From JAEKNW01 sp963677815 (lineage in GTDB: Bacteria; Cloacimonadota; Cloacimonadia; Cloacimonadales; JAFGVF01): a stretch of 64,000 nucleotides of DNA. The translations under genes were made by a program, and so were the position numbers. Positions 32,441 to 41,340 of the stretch are shown here, piece by piece. The stretch is taken from the NCBI GenBank assembly GCA_963677815.1, contig OY782499.1:930001-994000 (forward strand), read 5' to 3'. Numbering within the stretch: position 1 is the stretch's first letter; every line of letters begins with the position of its first letter. Below the pieces are notes generated by a model. It did no database searches, was not told the origin of the DNA, and worked only from the letters and a program-made list of their open reading frames with translations.

Positions 32441-32605
32441 CCAAATAATGCAATAGAACTTTGATAACAGCACTATATTCTTTTGCAAAAGTAACTTACA
32501 TAATTCTTCCGAATATATATATTATATGCGTCGGAATTCTGTAAGCTATTTTGCTAAAAGAATATGCACTCTTCTCTAAAGCTCTACTGCACCATCTGGG
32601 ATTAA
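32441..32605. repeat. family A inverted-repeat element (A3), upstream of hflX
   Basis: Begins AACCCAAATAATGCAATAGA and ends AAAGCTCTACTGCACCATCT, which are inverted relative to each other. The inner arms TATTCTTTTGCAAAAGTAAC and TATTTTGCTAAAAGAATA, and ACATAATTC with GGAATTCTGT, also pair. The whole element could fold into one long imperfect hairpin. It lies between the leader terminator and hflX. Confidence 0.65.
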
Positions 32606-32625
32606 GCAGGTTTAACATACCCCGG

Positions 32626-32669
32626 AAAAAAGAAACCGGAATGCCAATCCATATTGGGTAGCATTCCGG
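32626..32669 (-). terminator. strong Rho-independent terminator of the hflX-proximal leader
   Basis: On the minus strand CCGGAATGC...GCATTCCGG (9 bp), with an inner CCAAT-ATGG-ATTGG stem, is followed by TTTCTTTTTT. It ends the leader transcript about 230 nt before hflX. Confidence 0.8.
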
Positions 32670-32683
32670 GTAAATTTTTACGC

Positions 32684-32753
32684 AATAATAGGATCAGCAT
32701 AGTTTTCAAACTCCACTGATCCCATAAAGTATTATTATTTTAAGGTCTCAGTG
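32684..32753 (-). promoter_or_regulatory. leader RNA with competing stems (possible attenuator)
   Basis: In the minus-strand RNA, GGAUCAG / CUGAUCC (32722-32716 with 32697-32691) forms a stem that is continued inside by AGUUU-GA-AAACU and outside by AAUAAUA / UAUUAUU. The segment CACUGA (32753-32748), just after the small ORF, is exactly complementary to UCAGUG inside the first arm. UCUGCA next to it is complementary to UGCAGA overlapping the ORF start. These pairings are mutually exclusive, as in attenuators. Confidence 0.55.
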
Positions 32754-32757
32754 CAGA

Positions 32758-32805
32758 TTAATTACTTCTTACTTTTACTGTAGCTGTAAGGCTTAAGTTA
32801 ATCAT
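32758..32805 (-). CDS. 15-codon leader ORF
   Basis: ATG at 32805 (minus) with an excellent AAAAGGAGA site opens MINLSLTATVKVRSN and then TAA. It is too short for a functional protein and has no codon run that names an amino acid. Its position just after a putative promoter, and before competing stems and a terminator, is that of a regulatory leader peptide. The target would be hflX, the next gene on the strand. Alternatively the unit is an independent small RNA of about 200 nt carrying a micro-ORF. Confidence 0.5.
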   Translation of the reverse strand: MINLSLTATVKVRSN

Positions 32806-32845
32806 TCTGCATCTCCTTTTAATTTATTTTAATATAATTAAACTC

Positions 32846-32874
32846 ATAGTTTATAAAGTCAACTAAATGTCAAG
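32846..32874 (-). promoter_or_regulatory. putative promoter of the leader transcript
   Basis: Minus strand TTGACA (32874-32869), then AACTAT after 17 bp. A second TTGACT/AATTAT pair overlaps it. It lies directly behind the glmS-like stop codon. Confidence 0.4.
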
Positions 32875-32889
32875 AAATATTTTTTAACT

Positions 32890-35616
32890 TTAATCAACTG
32901 TAATAGATTTTGAAACATTTTTTGGTACATCAGGATGAACACCATGTTCAACCATACCTAGCCTATCAAGGTATTCCATTTTCTTAATACTCATAGCTAA
33001 AGCAAGCAATTGCAAAGCTATAGAAGCTGAGAAACAAGTCATTAAGGTATCTCCAGTTTTTGGAAGAGGTATATATCCCCAACCATAATACTTATTATCT
33101 CCAAATGGATTTAATCTAGCATTTTCCATAAGTTTATCATTTTCTTCTGCAATGATGAAGGTATCTGCACCACGAATTTTATGGGTATTGATTTGCGAGA
33201 TTGTTAAATTAATATCTCTTTCATCAGGACCAGTTATATAAACAAGAGGGTAATTTCTGTATAGTTCATCAAAGAAGTCTATTTCTGAAACTAGTTTTTT
33301 GAATAGCTCAGTTGCATTAGTTGAAAGATTAAAGGGGAAGGTTCTATCAAAAATATAGCTTGTTATAGCTTTATTAAGGGCAGTAGTATCATCAGGAAGT
33401 AGTTTATACTTGTCTGCATTAGATGCTACTAAATCATGAAGAAGGTTAATCTTTTTTAAGAGTTTTTTCACATTTTTAAGTCCAAAAATTGTATTCTTAC
33501 CTAAAATTGTGTTTGGGCCATGTTTAAATTCAGAAGCTTCTCTACCTTCAGTATGATTGAGAACAGTTTCTCTGATTTTCAGAGCTCCCTCAAAAGCAAC
33601 ACCAGATATTTTTGTAGCTAAGAGGTGCATGGACGGTTCCATATAGGTCTTATTTGCTACAAAAGTAATTTGTTCTTTAGTAGTTGATATCGTTTCTTTT
33701 AAGAGAAGTGGGATATCTTTTAGTGTTTTCTTACGATAAGCTATAGTGTGTTCTTTTTCCCACACTTCTGCTTTATCCATGCCTGCTTTTTCAATTTCAA
33801 GCATTCTTTCAGCAGCTCTTATGGCTAGATAGTAGAAAACAGTTAATTGATTCATAAAGCTTTTTGTTGCAGGAACTGCTATTTCTGGTCCACAATGAAT
33901 AGGAATAGCTACGTCACTTTTTTCTTGTCCTAAAGTAGAATTCATATTGTTCACGACAACAACTTTACCAATTTTTAGACCAGAAGCATCTATATCATTG
34001 AAAATATCAATTAAGTCTTTAGTTTCTCCACTTTGAGATACACCGATAATCAAGTCATTATCTTTTAAAGATTTTGAGTATTCTCCTCTAAAATCACCAG
34101 GAAGGATAGGGATTATTTCAACTCCGGCAATTTCATTAAAGAAGAGAGCAGCTACTTTAGTAGCATTGTAAGATGTTCCGCAAGCTATGGAATAAGTAAC
34201 ACCTTTATTTTTCTTAGTATTTTCTAATAATTCGATAAAGTCATTAACACTCTTGAGATATAAATTATTTTCGATATTTTCATAATAGCTATCTAGAGCT
34301 TTAATGAGGAGTAATTTCTTCTTGGAAAAACCACTATTCATTAATTCTATTAGCAAGTTTTTTTCTTCGGAGAAGAGGTATTTATTTTCAAAGTCTTCTT
34401 TTACTAAAACATCATAAATAGATTGATAGCCATCTTTAACTTTTTCATAATATTCATCAGATTTTTTATCATTTAAGAATTTATCAAAATACTCTTTCTT
34501 CTTCTCAAAATCTTCTACCTTAGCTATATCATGAGAGAGTTTTTCAATACTAGGAAAGATATCTTCTCTTTTTAAAAACTCAATCATTCTTCTACCAGTA
34601 TTAGAACCACCCTGATAAATTTTGATAAGTTTTCCTGTTGATTCAGGTTGAGAATAGATTTCTTGTTCCATGAAGTATTCATAATTAGGAAGTAATTCTG
34701 TATCTTCAGCTCTTAGTTTAGATCTGACTATTTCCTTTTTAATCATGTCTCCAGATTCATAACATTCATCTTTGAGTCCTACTTTTTTGAAACATAATTC
34801 TTTTTGAGCAAAAACTTGATAACCCTCAGAAGTATATTCAACAAATTCACCTTCTCTAAGGTTAACTAACATTTTGGTAAAACGAAGTACAGCTGTTAAA
34901 TCTGAAGAAGCCAAACCGAACTTATGTCCGTCAATTTCTCCCATACCAAAATAAAGACTTGAACCAGCTTTGATAGCCCAAGATATTTCAGTTACAGGGT
35001 CACAGATAACAGCAGCATAAGAGCCGACAGCTTTTTTTCCTGCTTTAACAATAGCTTTACGCATTGCTTCTTTACGTATATCGGCTTGTGTTTGTTCAGT
35101 GTCTTTATATTTTCCTAATTCTATATCAAAATAGTGTTCTACAGTATGAACAAGCATTTCCCCATCGTTATCAGAAACAACATTATGCCCTTCAGCTAAG
35201 AGAAATTCTCTTAAATCACGAGTATTGGTAATATTACCATTGTGAGCCCCATATATCTCTCTTTTACATTTAACCCAATGAGGCTGAGCATTTTTCTTAT
35301 CTACCTGACCAAAAGTTGCCCATCTTACTTGACCACAGAATATCTTACCTGCTTGTTTTTCAATACCTAATGTTTTAACAAGAGTACTAGGTGCACCAAC
35401 ATCTTTTAACAAGGTAATATCTTTTTTATTTTGGAAGACAGCACCAGTGGAATCATAACCCCTGTATTCTAAGGCTCTGAGTAAGGTCGATGCATATTTT
35501 CCTAAATCTACTGAAATTTTGTTTAAACTAAGTCCCAAAACACCGCAACCAAGCCCTAACACTGGGATTGGAATATTTAATTTCTTATTTTCAAATTTCT
35601 TAATAAATCTCTTCAT
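32890..35616 (-). CDS. glmS: atypical glucosamine-6-phosphate synthase-like protein (GATase II + two SIS domains)
   Basis: 908 residues, against about 610 for normal GlmS. The glutaminase domain has EYRGYDSTG, GQVRWATFGQVDKKNAQPHW and the oxyanion-hole type HNGNI. However, the nucleophile is Cys24 (GLGCGVLGL), not residue 2, so a 23-residue leader would have to be cleaved for activity. A charged linker of about 150 extra residues (about 320-465) precedes SIS1 (SIACGTSYNATKVA; SQSGETKDL). SIS2 has EGALKIRETVLNH and EFKHGP, followed by an extra helical insertion. The C-terminus PKNVSKSITVD keeps the family's active-site Lys. Expected reaction: fructose-6-P plus glutamine to glucosamine-6-P. It is followed upstream by ispD after 21 nt. 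Confidence 0.8.
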   Translation of the reverse strand: MKRFIKKFENKKLNIPIPVLGLGCGVLGLSLNKISVDLGKYASTLLRALEYRGYDSTGAVFQNKKDITLLKDVGAPSTLVKTLGIEKQAGKIFCGQVRWATFGQVDKKNAQPHWVKCKREIYGAHNGNITNTRDLREFLLAEGHNVVSDNDGEMLVHTVEHYFDIELGKYKDTEQTQADIRKEAMRKAIVKAGKKAVGSYAAVICDPVTEISWAIKAGSSLYFGMGEIDGHKFGLASSDLTAVLRFTKMLVNLREGEFVEYTSEGYQVFAQKELCFKKVGLKDECYESGDMIKKEIVRSKLRAEDTELLPNYEYFMEQEIYSQPESTGKLIKIYQGGSNTGRRMIEFLKREDIFPSIEKLSHDIAKVEDFEKKKEYFDKFLNDKKSDEYYEKVKDGYQSIYDVLVKEDFENKYLFSEEKNLLIELMNSGFSKKKLLLIKALDSYYENIENNLYLKSVNDFIELLENTKKNKGVTYSIACGTSYNATKVAALFFNEIAGVEIIPILPGDFRGEYSKSLKDNDLIIGVSQSGETKDLIDIFNDIDASGLKIGKVVVVNNMNSTLGQEKSDVAIPIHCGPEIAVPATKSFMNQLTVFYYLAIRAAERMLEIEKAGMDKAEVWEKEHTIAYRKKTLKDIPLLLKETISTTKEQITFVANKTYMEPSMHLLATKISGVAFEGALKIRETVLNHTEGREASEFKHGPNTILGKNTIFGLKNVKKLLKKINLLHDLVASNADKYKLLPDDTTALNKAITSYIFDRTFPFNLSTNATELFKKLVSEIDFFDELYRNYPLVYITGPDERDINLTISQINTHKIRGADTFIIAEENDKLMENARLNPFGDNKYYGWGYIPLPKTGDTLMTCFSASIALQLLALAMSIKKMEYLDRLGMVEHGVHPDVPKNVSKSITVD

Positions 35617-35637
35617 TAAAACTCCGTATACATATTA

Positions 35638-36324
35638 TTAAAACTTTAATTTAGATAGCAAAAACTCAGCATAAAGTAAATCATCTTGAGTTGTTATCTT
35701 AATATTATAATCACTTTCTTCAACTGTTTTTACTTGAAAACCTTTCTTTTCAAAAAGAGAAGCATCATCAGTAAACAGTATTTTATCTCTCAAAATCTGC
35801 CTGTTCAAATCTAAGATGTCTTGATATACAAAACATTGTGGTGTATGAACATTATATAATTTATCCCTTGGAATAGTCTGTTTAACTAATCCATCTTGGC
35901 ATTCTTTTATCGTAAATTTTACCTTGCTAACAGGTATTACTCCAACTCCTCTTTTAACATTTTCTAATAATTTTTCAATAATATTATTGGAGAAGAAAGG
36001 CCTAACACCATCATGGATTAAAACAATATCACAGGACGAGTCACAGGCTAGAAGAGCATTATAAACAGAATCCTGTCTCTCATTTCCACCTTTTACACAT
36101 TTGATATTACTAGCAGGATATGCTTTCTTAATCAAATCCCTTTGATATAAGTAATCATCTTTTGGTAAAGAAATTATAATTTCATTGATTATTTTTTTTG
36201 TCAAGAATCTTTCTATCGTATGAAAGAGTATAGGCTTATTATCAAGTAAGAGAAACTGTTTTTTTACTTTACCAGGTAACCTTTTGCCTGAACCACCGGC
36301 TGTTATAATAGCACTTATTTTCAC
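35638..36324 (-). CDS. ispD: 2-C-methyl-D-erythritol 4-phosphate cytidylyltransferase
   Basis: 228 residues, the usual length. Motifs: SAIITAGGSGKRLPGKVKKQ (CTP loop), GGNERQDSVYNAL, LIHDGVRPF (family HDaaRPF), HTPQCF and FTDDASLFEKKG. It makes CDP-methylerythritol in the non-mevalonate isoprenoid pathway. The gene sits between the glmS-like gene and a radical SAM gene with gaps of 21 and 2 nt, so it belongs to one transcript with both. No IspF fusion is present. Confidence 0.92.
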   Translation of the reverse strand: MKISAIITAGGSGKRLPGKVKKQFLLLDNKPILFHTIERFLTKKIINEIIISLPKDDYLYQRDLIKKAYPASNIKCVKGGNERQDSVYNALLACDSSCDIVLIHDGVRPFFSNNIIEKLLENVKRGVGVIPVSKVKFTIKECQDGLVKQTIPRDKLYNVHTPQCFVYQDILDLNRQILRDKILFTDDASLFEKKGFQVKTVEESDYNIKITTQDDLLYAEFLLSKLKF

Positions 36325-36326
36325 TT

Positions 36327-37283
36327 CTAACCTATATATTTATAAAAAATACCACGGTCTTGATGAATACCCTCAATTTTCTGCTCTTCAATTAGTTTAT
36401 GAAGAACTTTATTGATGGCATTAATATGTACATTAAGCATCTGACTCATATCTTGGGCTGTACAAGGTCGTCGTCTTATAGTTGAAATGATTTTTTCTTC
36501 AACTTCTAAAGAACTGGTGTTTTCATCATAAAGTTTTTTATCTACCTTCTTAATAATTTCAACTAAAATTTCTGATGGTAAAGCAGACTCAAAGAAAGCC
36601 TTGATTTCTTCCAGTTTATTTCTATCTTCTTGAACAACCCAAGCCTCTGTGCCAGGTCTATCAAGAGCATTTAATTGAACCCTTTCAGGATTAATCTTAG
36701 CTATTACATCTCTCATCCTGCTTAATTCTTCAGGAGTATCATTGATGTTTGGAACAAAGAAAATTTCTAACCACATTTCTCCTGGAAATCTGTTATTGAA
36801 GGCGATGAGATTATTGATAATGTTTGAAACTTTAATCTCTTTGTGTGGACGGTTAACTGCCTCAAAAATAGCTTGGTCAACTGCATCTAAGGAGGGCATA
36901 ATCATATCAAGTTTGAGTAATTCTTCTTGAATATCTTGCCTGTCAATGTGGGATGAATTTGTAATTAGAGCTAATTTGTACTGAGGATATTTATCCTTTA
37001 TGTAATTTATTAAATCTCCAATTTTTGTATAAAGAAGGGGCTCTCCAGCACCTGAAAAAGTAATATAGTCTAACTTAGGATTTTCTGAAATATATTCATC
37101 CAATTCTTTAATGACTTCCTCAAAATCAACTAAATTTTCTGCTTTATTAATAAGATGAGTAGTTGCACCCACCTCACAATAAACACAGTCCATAGAACAA
37201 TACTTGTAAGGAACCACATCAACTCCTAAAGAGATACCTAATCTCCTAGAAATAACTGGTCCAAAGAGATGTTTATAATTCAT
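36327..37283 (-). CDS. radical SAM protein, COG0731 (wyosine-synthase-like) family, with winged-helix tail
   Basis: 318 residues from the ATG at 37283, chosen over an upstream ATG at 37328 because AGAGGT lies in front of it and it avoids running into bamA. Opening motif HLFGPVISRRLGISLGVDVV, then the 4Fe-4S cluster cysteines in CSMDCVYCEVG, then TFSGAGEPLLY and NSSHIDRQD. Bacterial members of this family are annotated as radical SAM proteins of unknown substrate. The last 60 residues (IISTIRRRPCTAQDMSQML...) look like a winged-helix domain. It follows bamA by 8 nt and precedes ispD by 2 nt. Confidence 0.88.
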   Translation of the reverse strand: MNYKHLFGPVISRRLGISLGVDVVPYKYCSMDCVYCEVGATTHLINKAENLVDFEEVIKELDEYISENPKLDYITFSGAGEPLLYTKIGDLINYIKDKYPQYKLALITNSSHIDRQDIQEELLKLDMIMPSLDAVDQAIFEAVNRPHKEIKVSNIINNLIAFNNRFPGEMWLEIFFVPNINDTPEELSRMRDVIAKINPERVQLNALDRPGTEAWVVQEDRNKLEEIKAFFESALPSEILVEIIKKVDKKLYDENTSSLEVEEKIISTIRRRPCTAQDMSQMLNVHINAINKVLHKLIEEQKIEGIHQDRGIFYKYIG

Positions 37284-37291
37284 TTTTACCT

Positions 37292-39538
37292 CTAGAATGT
37301 AGTACCGAATTGGAAGTGAGGTTGCCATTCCTCATTAGCAAAACTCCAGGCATAGTCAAAACCAATTAATCCCATTGGTGTCCTTATTCTAATTCCTAAT
37401 CCAGCTCCTTTCTTGAAGTCTAAGAAGTTAAAATCATTAAGAGAATTATAAGAATTTCCTGCATCTAAGAAGGAGAGGATTGTTAATTGGTCGCCTCCAA
37501 TTGGGTAAGCTAATTCAGTAGAGTAGAGGATTTCTCTAGTCCCACCATCACTAGGTCCAATAGACCTATCACCATAACCTCTGATACCATCAGGACCTGT
37601 ACCACCCAGATAGAATCTTTCATCTGGAGGAACGGAAGCAGATTGACCGTAAGAGGTTACATAGCCAAATCTCCATTTATTTCGAAGAACTAATTTTGCA
37701 TAAGTTTCGGTATAGAAACTAACTTGGGAAATAAATTTATAGTAATCAAAATGTCCTCCTAAGAAGCCACCTGCCAATTCATTATAGATAGTAATTTGGG
37801 AACCTTTAGTAGGGAAGAATACATTGTCTCTGGAGTCTCTAGAGATAGTAAGTCCTAAAGAACTTGTATTTCTCCAGCCAAGAGGATCAAGTTCTAATAA
37901 GCTTTGGTTATTAACTGCTTCCACTTGTTCCATATCTGTGATTGTGTATTTTTTTGAATAATATGAGTAGGCTAATATAGCTTGAGTCTTATTGATAAAT
38001 TTCATAGGGCGTCCAATTCTAACACTACCACCACGAGTCAAAATTTCATAATAATAATCATCCCACTCTCTTTTGGTGTTATAGACACTAAAACCGGTTA
38101 ATGTATTTGTGTCGTAAGTATAAGGATTAGTAAAACTGAATTGAACATTTTGAGTTGAACCACCAAATTCATAGGAGATACTTGACTGCCAGTTGTTACC
38201 TAAAATATTGTTGTGAGATAGACTTAGCTGACCAACAAAGCCATCAACACTATTATAGCCGACACCACCATTAGCAGAACCAGATGTTTTATCTTCAACA
38301 TTGAAATAAAGGTCAACATCACCATTTCTGTTGATTGGTTTTGGTTCAATACCAATATTTGGTTCAAATAATCCTAAGTTATATATATTCTGTTGAGTTA
38401 GAAGTATCTGTGATCTTTTAAAATAATCACCTGGATGAACTGCAAGCTTTCTCCGAATTATTTTTTCTTTTGTTCCTCTATTACCTGAAATGTGAATTTT
38501 TCTTACTTTTGCTCTAATCTGTTCATCTATATTTATTTGGATATCTACTTTATCATCATTCATAATGAGTTGGGGCTCTATAGAACTATAAATGAAACCT
38601 TCTTCTGAATACATCTCACGTATTTGATCTTGACTTTGATTAAACTCTTGCATGTTGAAAGGTTCATCTTCATCAAAATCAAGAACTTCCATTATCTCAT
38701 CTTCAGTAAAGAAATTATTGCCGGTAACTAAAACATCACCATAGTTATATTGTTCACCTTCAGTAATATAAATATCTATCTGGATAAATCTATCTTCAAC
38801 AGTTTTCACCTCATGGTTGGTTATTTTGCCATTTATATAGCCTTCTTCTTGATAATAATTTTCAATGGCTTGTAAATCTGTTTCAAACTGGTCTTCCTCA
38901 AATTTACCAGACCTAAAGAGGTTAGTTGTTTTAGTTTTCATCTTCTTTCTAAGTTTTTTAGAGCTAATCTGGTCATTACCATGGAAAGAAATTTTGTTAA
39001 CTCTAATTTTCTCTCCATCATCAATTTTAACTGTAACATCAACTCTATTACTTTCTAATTCTTTTACCTGATAGGTTACATTAACATTGTTGTAAGCTTT
39101 TTCTGTGTATTTTTGAGTTATCTGTTTGGTAACCTTATTCTTTAGAAATTCTGAATAATAAGAACCTTTACGCATAAGAACAAACTCTTTTAATGCTGAA
39201 TCACTATATTTCTTATTACCCTCAAAAGAAACTTTTTCCACTACTGGATATTCTTCAACATTGATTATGACTTCTAAACCAGATGAAATATCCTCTTTTT
39301 CAATATAGATATTATTGAAAACCTCTAATGCGTAGAGACTTTGTATTGTCTCAGATACTTTGGTATAATCTATAAAATCTCCAATTTTTAATTTGGAAAC
39401 AGATAAGATTAATGAATCATCTATGTTAACATTTCCTTCTACGCGAATGTTTCTTATTAATGAAGTCTGGGCTGTGATTATAGTGCTAAAAACCAGTAAC
39501 ATGGTGATTAACATTAATTTCCTCATCATTTGAGGCAT
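37292..39538 (-). CDS. bamA: outer-membrane protein assembly factor BamA
   Basis: 748 residues with a signal peptide (about 1-23, ending ITAQ). Five POTRA domains (about 25-415) show the repeated pattern of the type VEGNVNIDDSLI, VSFEGNKKYSDSAL, ISFHGNDQISSKKL, VLVTGNNFFTEDEI and IHISGNRGTKEKII. The Omp85 barrel (about 420-748) includes the conserved FYLGGTGPDGIRGYGDRSIGP (VRGY-type, on loop 6) and the final aromatic strand HFQFGTTF. It inserts β-barrel proteins into the outer membrane. GGAGG lies just before the ATG. It heads a bamA-COG0731-ispD-glmS-like gene cluster. The 428-nt gap upstream is filled with repeats. Confidence 0.95.
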   Translation of the reverse strand: MPQMMRKLMLITMLLVFSTIITAQTSLIRNIRVEGNVNIDDSLILSVSKLKIGDFIDYTKVSETIQSLYALEVFNNIYIEKEDISSGLEVIINVEEYPVVEKVSFEGNKKYSDSALKEFVLMRKGSYYSEFLKNKVTKQITQKYTEKAYNNVNVTYQVKELESNRVDVTVKIDDGEKIRVNKISFHGNDQISSKKLRKKMKTKTTNLFRSGKFEEDQFETDLQAIENYYQEEGYINGKITNHEVKTVEDRFIQIDIYITEGEQYNYGDVLVTGNNFFTEDEIMEVLDFDEDEPFNMQEFNQSQDQIREMYSEEGFIYSSIEPQLIMNDDKVDIQINIDEQIRAKVRKIHISGNRGTKEKIIRRKLAVHPGDYFKRSQILLTQQNIYNLGLFEPNIGIEPKPINRNGDVDLYFNVEDKTSGSANGGVGYNSVDGFVGQLSLSHNNILGNNWQSSISYEFGGSTQNVQFSFTNPYTYDTNTLTGFSVYNTKREWDDYYYEILTRGGSVRIGRPMKFINKTQAILAYSYYSKKYTITDMEQVEAVNNQSLLELDPLGWRNTSSLGLTISRDSRDNVFFPTKGSQITIYNELAGGFLGGHFDYYKFISQVSFYTETYAKLVLRNKWRFGYVTSYGQSASVPPDERFYLGGTGPDGIRGYGDRSIGPSDGGTREILYSTELAYPIGGDQLTILSFLDAGNSYNSLNDFNFLDFKKGAGLGIRIRTPMGLIGFDYAWSFANEEWQPHFQFGTTF

Positions 39539-39730
39539 AGTTCCTCCACATTTTTTATTTAAAATTCTTACAGAGTATAAATGTAAATATCCTTGTATTT
39601 AGTAAAGTTTTTTTTTCTTATTTTGGCAATTTATCTTATTTTGAGATTTAGTAAGAGATGATTATCTTGAATTGTCTACTTATTAAGGTTCTCTCTCAAG
39701 TAAAGTAGGTCATATAAAAAAAAGAAGATT

Positions 39731-39757
39731 GGCGGAGAAAATCTCCACCGTCCGACA
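39731..39757 (-). repeat. family C hairpin repeat (C1)
   Basis: Minus strand: GTCGGAC followed by GGTGGAGA-TTT-TCTCCGCC (8-bp stem with one G-T wobble). It directly abuts B3 through TATTT. Confidence 0.7.
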
Positions 39758-39759
39758 AA

Positions 39760-39817
39760 TACTCTCCCCGGTCTACACGACCACCCCTCTCAGGCGCTCC
39801 AAGGAGCTGAAAGGGGT
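39760..39817 (-). repeat. family B two-hairpin repeat (B3), minus orientation
   Basis: Same two-hairpin plan as at 61.4 kb, but hairpin 1 has the CTTG tip loop (GCTC-CTTG-GAGC) and a GCC bulge. Hairpin 2 is GGTC-GTGTA-GACC. Confidence 0.75.
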
Positions 39818-39860
39818 TTGTTCCACCTGAGACCAGAGATGGTCTCAGTCCATAGGGTCT

Positions 39861-39918
39861 CTTGATTGTTACTCTCTCAATAGGTTCTCAATAACTAATA
39901 GAGATAGTAACAATCAAG
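39861..39918. repeat. family D palindromic repeat (D2)
   Basis: CTTGATTGTTACTCTCTC pairs with GAGATAGTAACAATCAAG. It lies between the regulator gene and bamA. Confidence 0.65.
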
Positions 39919-39966
39919 AAATGGTCAGGGAGGTAATCAGAGTTGATTAAGCCAATTCGTCGCTAA

Positions 39967-41340
39967 CTAATTCAAATCGAATTTTTCTAATCTTCTGATT
40001 AAGGCATGACGAGAAATACCCAGTAAAATGGCTGCTTTACTCTGATTATTATTAGATCTCCTAAGAGCTTCAAGGATTAATTCTTTTTCATTACTATCTA
40101 AATTCAAGTCAATTTTATCTTGCAAATGGGAAGTATTTTTGTCATCTTCATCAAAACCAAAAGACTTCAATGTGAGAATATCATTTTCGCAAAAAATCAT
40201 AGCTCTTTCAACAAGGTTTTTGAGTTCTCTAATATTGCCTTCATAAGTTAACGATGCTAACTTTTCATAGACATTCTCTGCTATTTGAGGAAGAGTTTTT
40301 TTGTTTTCTTTAGCAAATCTTTGAACAAAATTATCTACCAGTTTGGGTATATCATCTCTTCTTTGATGTAAGGGTGGCAGAGCTAGAGTAAAGCCATTAA
40401 GTCTATGGTAAAGGTCACCTCGGAAATCATTGGTTTGTATCATAGCTTCAAGATCTCTATTGGTTGCTGATATTAATCTTACATCTACTTTAACAGGTTT
40501 TTGTGAGCCAAGGGGATAAAATTCTTGAGATTCTATTGCCCGAAGGAGTTTACTCTGGACATTGAAGGACATATCACCGATTTCATCCAAAAAGAGGGTA
40601 CCCTTGTTTGCTAATCCAAAAAATCCTTTTTTGCTTTTTTCTGCTCCGGTGAATGCTCCTTTTTCATAACCAAAAAATTCAGATTCAAACATGCTATCAG
40701 GAATAGCAGAGCAGTTAACATTAACAATTAAATTATCTTTCCTAGCACTTACATTATGGATAAAATGGGCTAAAACTTCCTTGCCAGTACCAGTTTCCCC
40801 TTTTAACAAGACATTTACGCTATCAAATTTACTTATTTTACTAGCTTCAGTTAGCATAGTCTGAGACGTTTTGCTGTTTGAAACAATATTCTTAGCATAA
40901 GCCTCTGTTATGTTGTCTAAGATATATGCTTTTTGATCAGAAAGTCTAGCCAATTTCTCTTTATTCTGCTTAGATGAATTTATTCTTTCTAGGGCAATTA
41001 AGAGGTCGTTATGGGTGAAAGGTTTTTTAAGATAGTCAGTAGCACCTAAACGCATAGCTTCAATAACTGTGTCCATATCTCCATGACCAGATATCATAAT
41101 GACTTCAATATCAGGATGTTTTTCTTTGACTTCTACAAGGATATCGAGTCCAGAACCATCTGAAAGCCTAATGTCTTGAATTAAGATATCAATATGATTG
41201 TCAGCAATTATTTGCTTTTCTTCTGCAATTGAATGGGCTCTAAGCGTGTTATATTCATTTATTTCGAAGAATTCTTGTAATTCAAAGGTTATTCTTTTTT
41301 CATCATCAACAATTAGAGCAGTTTGGTTAAATTTATTCAT
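39967..41340 (-). CDS. NtrC-type sigma-54-dependent response regulator
   Basis: 457 residues from the ATG at 41340 (GAGG in front, 8-nt overlap with the kinase gene). The receiver domain (1-120) has acidic pair Asp12/Asp13 and phosphoacceptor Asp56 (LIQDIRLSDGSG). The AAA+ domain (about 145-380) has Walker A GETGTGKE, the sigma-54 contact loop GAFTGA and Walker B TLFLDEIGDM. The C-terminal Fis-type HTH is SKAAILLGISRHALIRRLEK. It would activate sigma-54 promoters when phosphorylated by the adjacent kinase. Target genes are unknown; I did not find a convincing -24/-12 promoter nearby. Confidence 0.95.
   Translation of the reverse strand: MNKFNQTALIVDDEKRITFELQEFFEINEYNTLRAHSIAEEKQIIADNHIDILIQDIRLSDGSGLDILVEVKEKHPDIEVIMISGHGDMDTVIEAMRLGATDYLKKPFTHNDLLIALERINSSKQNKEKLARLSDQKAYILDNITEAYAKNIVSNSKTSQTMLTEASKISKFDSVNVLLKGETGTGKEVLAHFIHNVSARKDNLIVNVNCSAIPDSMFESEFFGYEKGAFTGAEKSKKGFFGLANKGTLFLDEIGDMSFNVQSKLLRAIESQEFYPLGSQKPVKVDVRLISATNRDLEAMIQTNDFRGDLYHRLNGFTLALPPLHQRRDDIPKLVDNFVQRFAKENKKTLPQIAENVYEKLASLTYEGNIRELKNLVERAMIFCENDILTLKSFGFDEDDKNTSHLQDKIDLNLDSNEKELILEALRRSNNNQSKAAILLGISRHALIRRLEKFDLN

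Noticed and set aside
37284..37328. Upstream start of the COG0731 gene inside bamA
   Set aside because: The ATG at 37283 follows AGAGGT and starts at the conserved family N-terminus; the longer form would overlap bamA.
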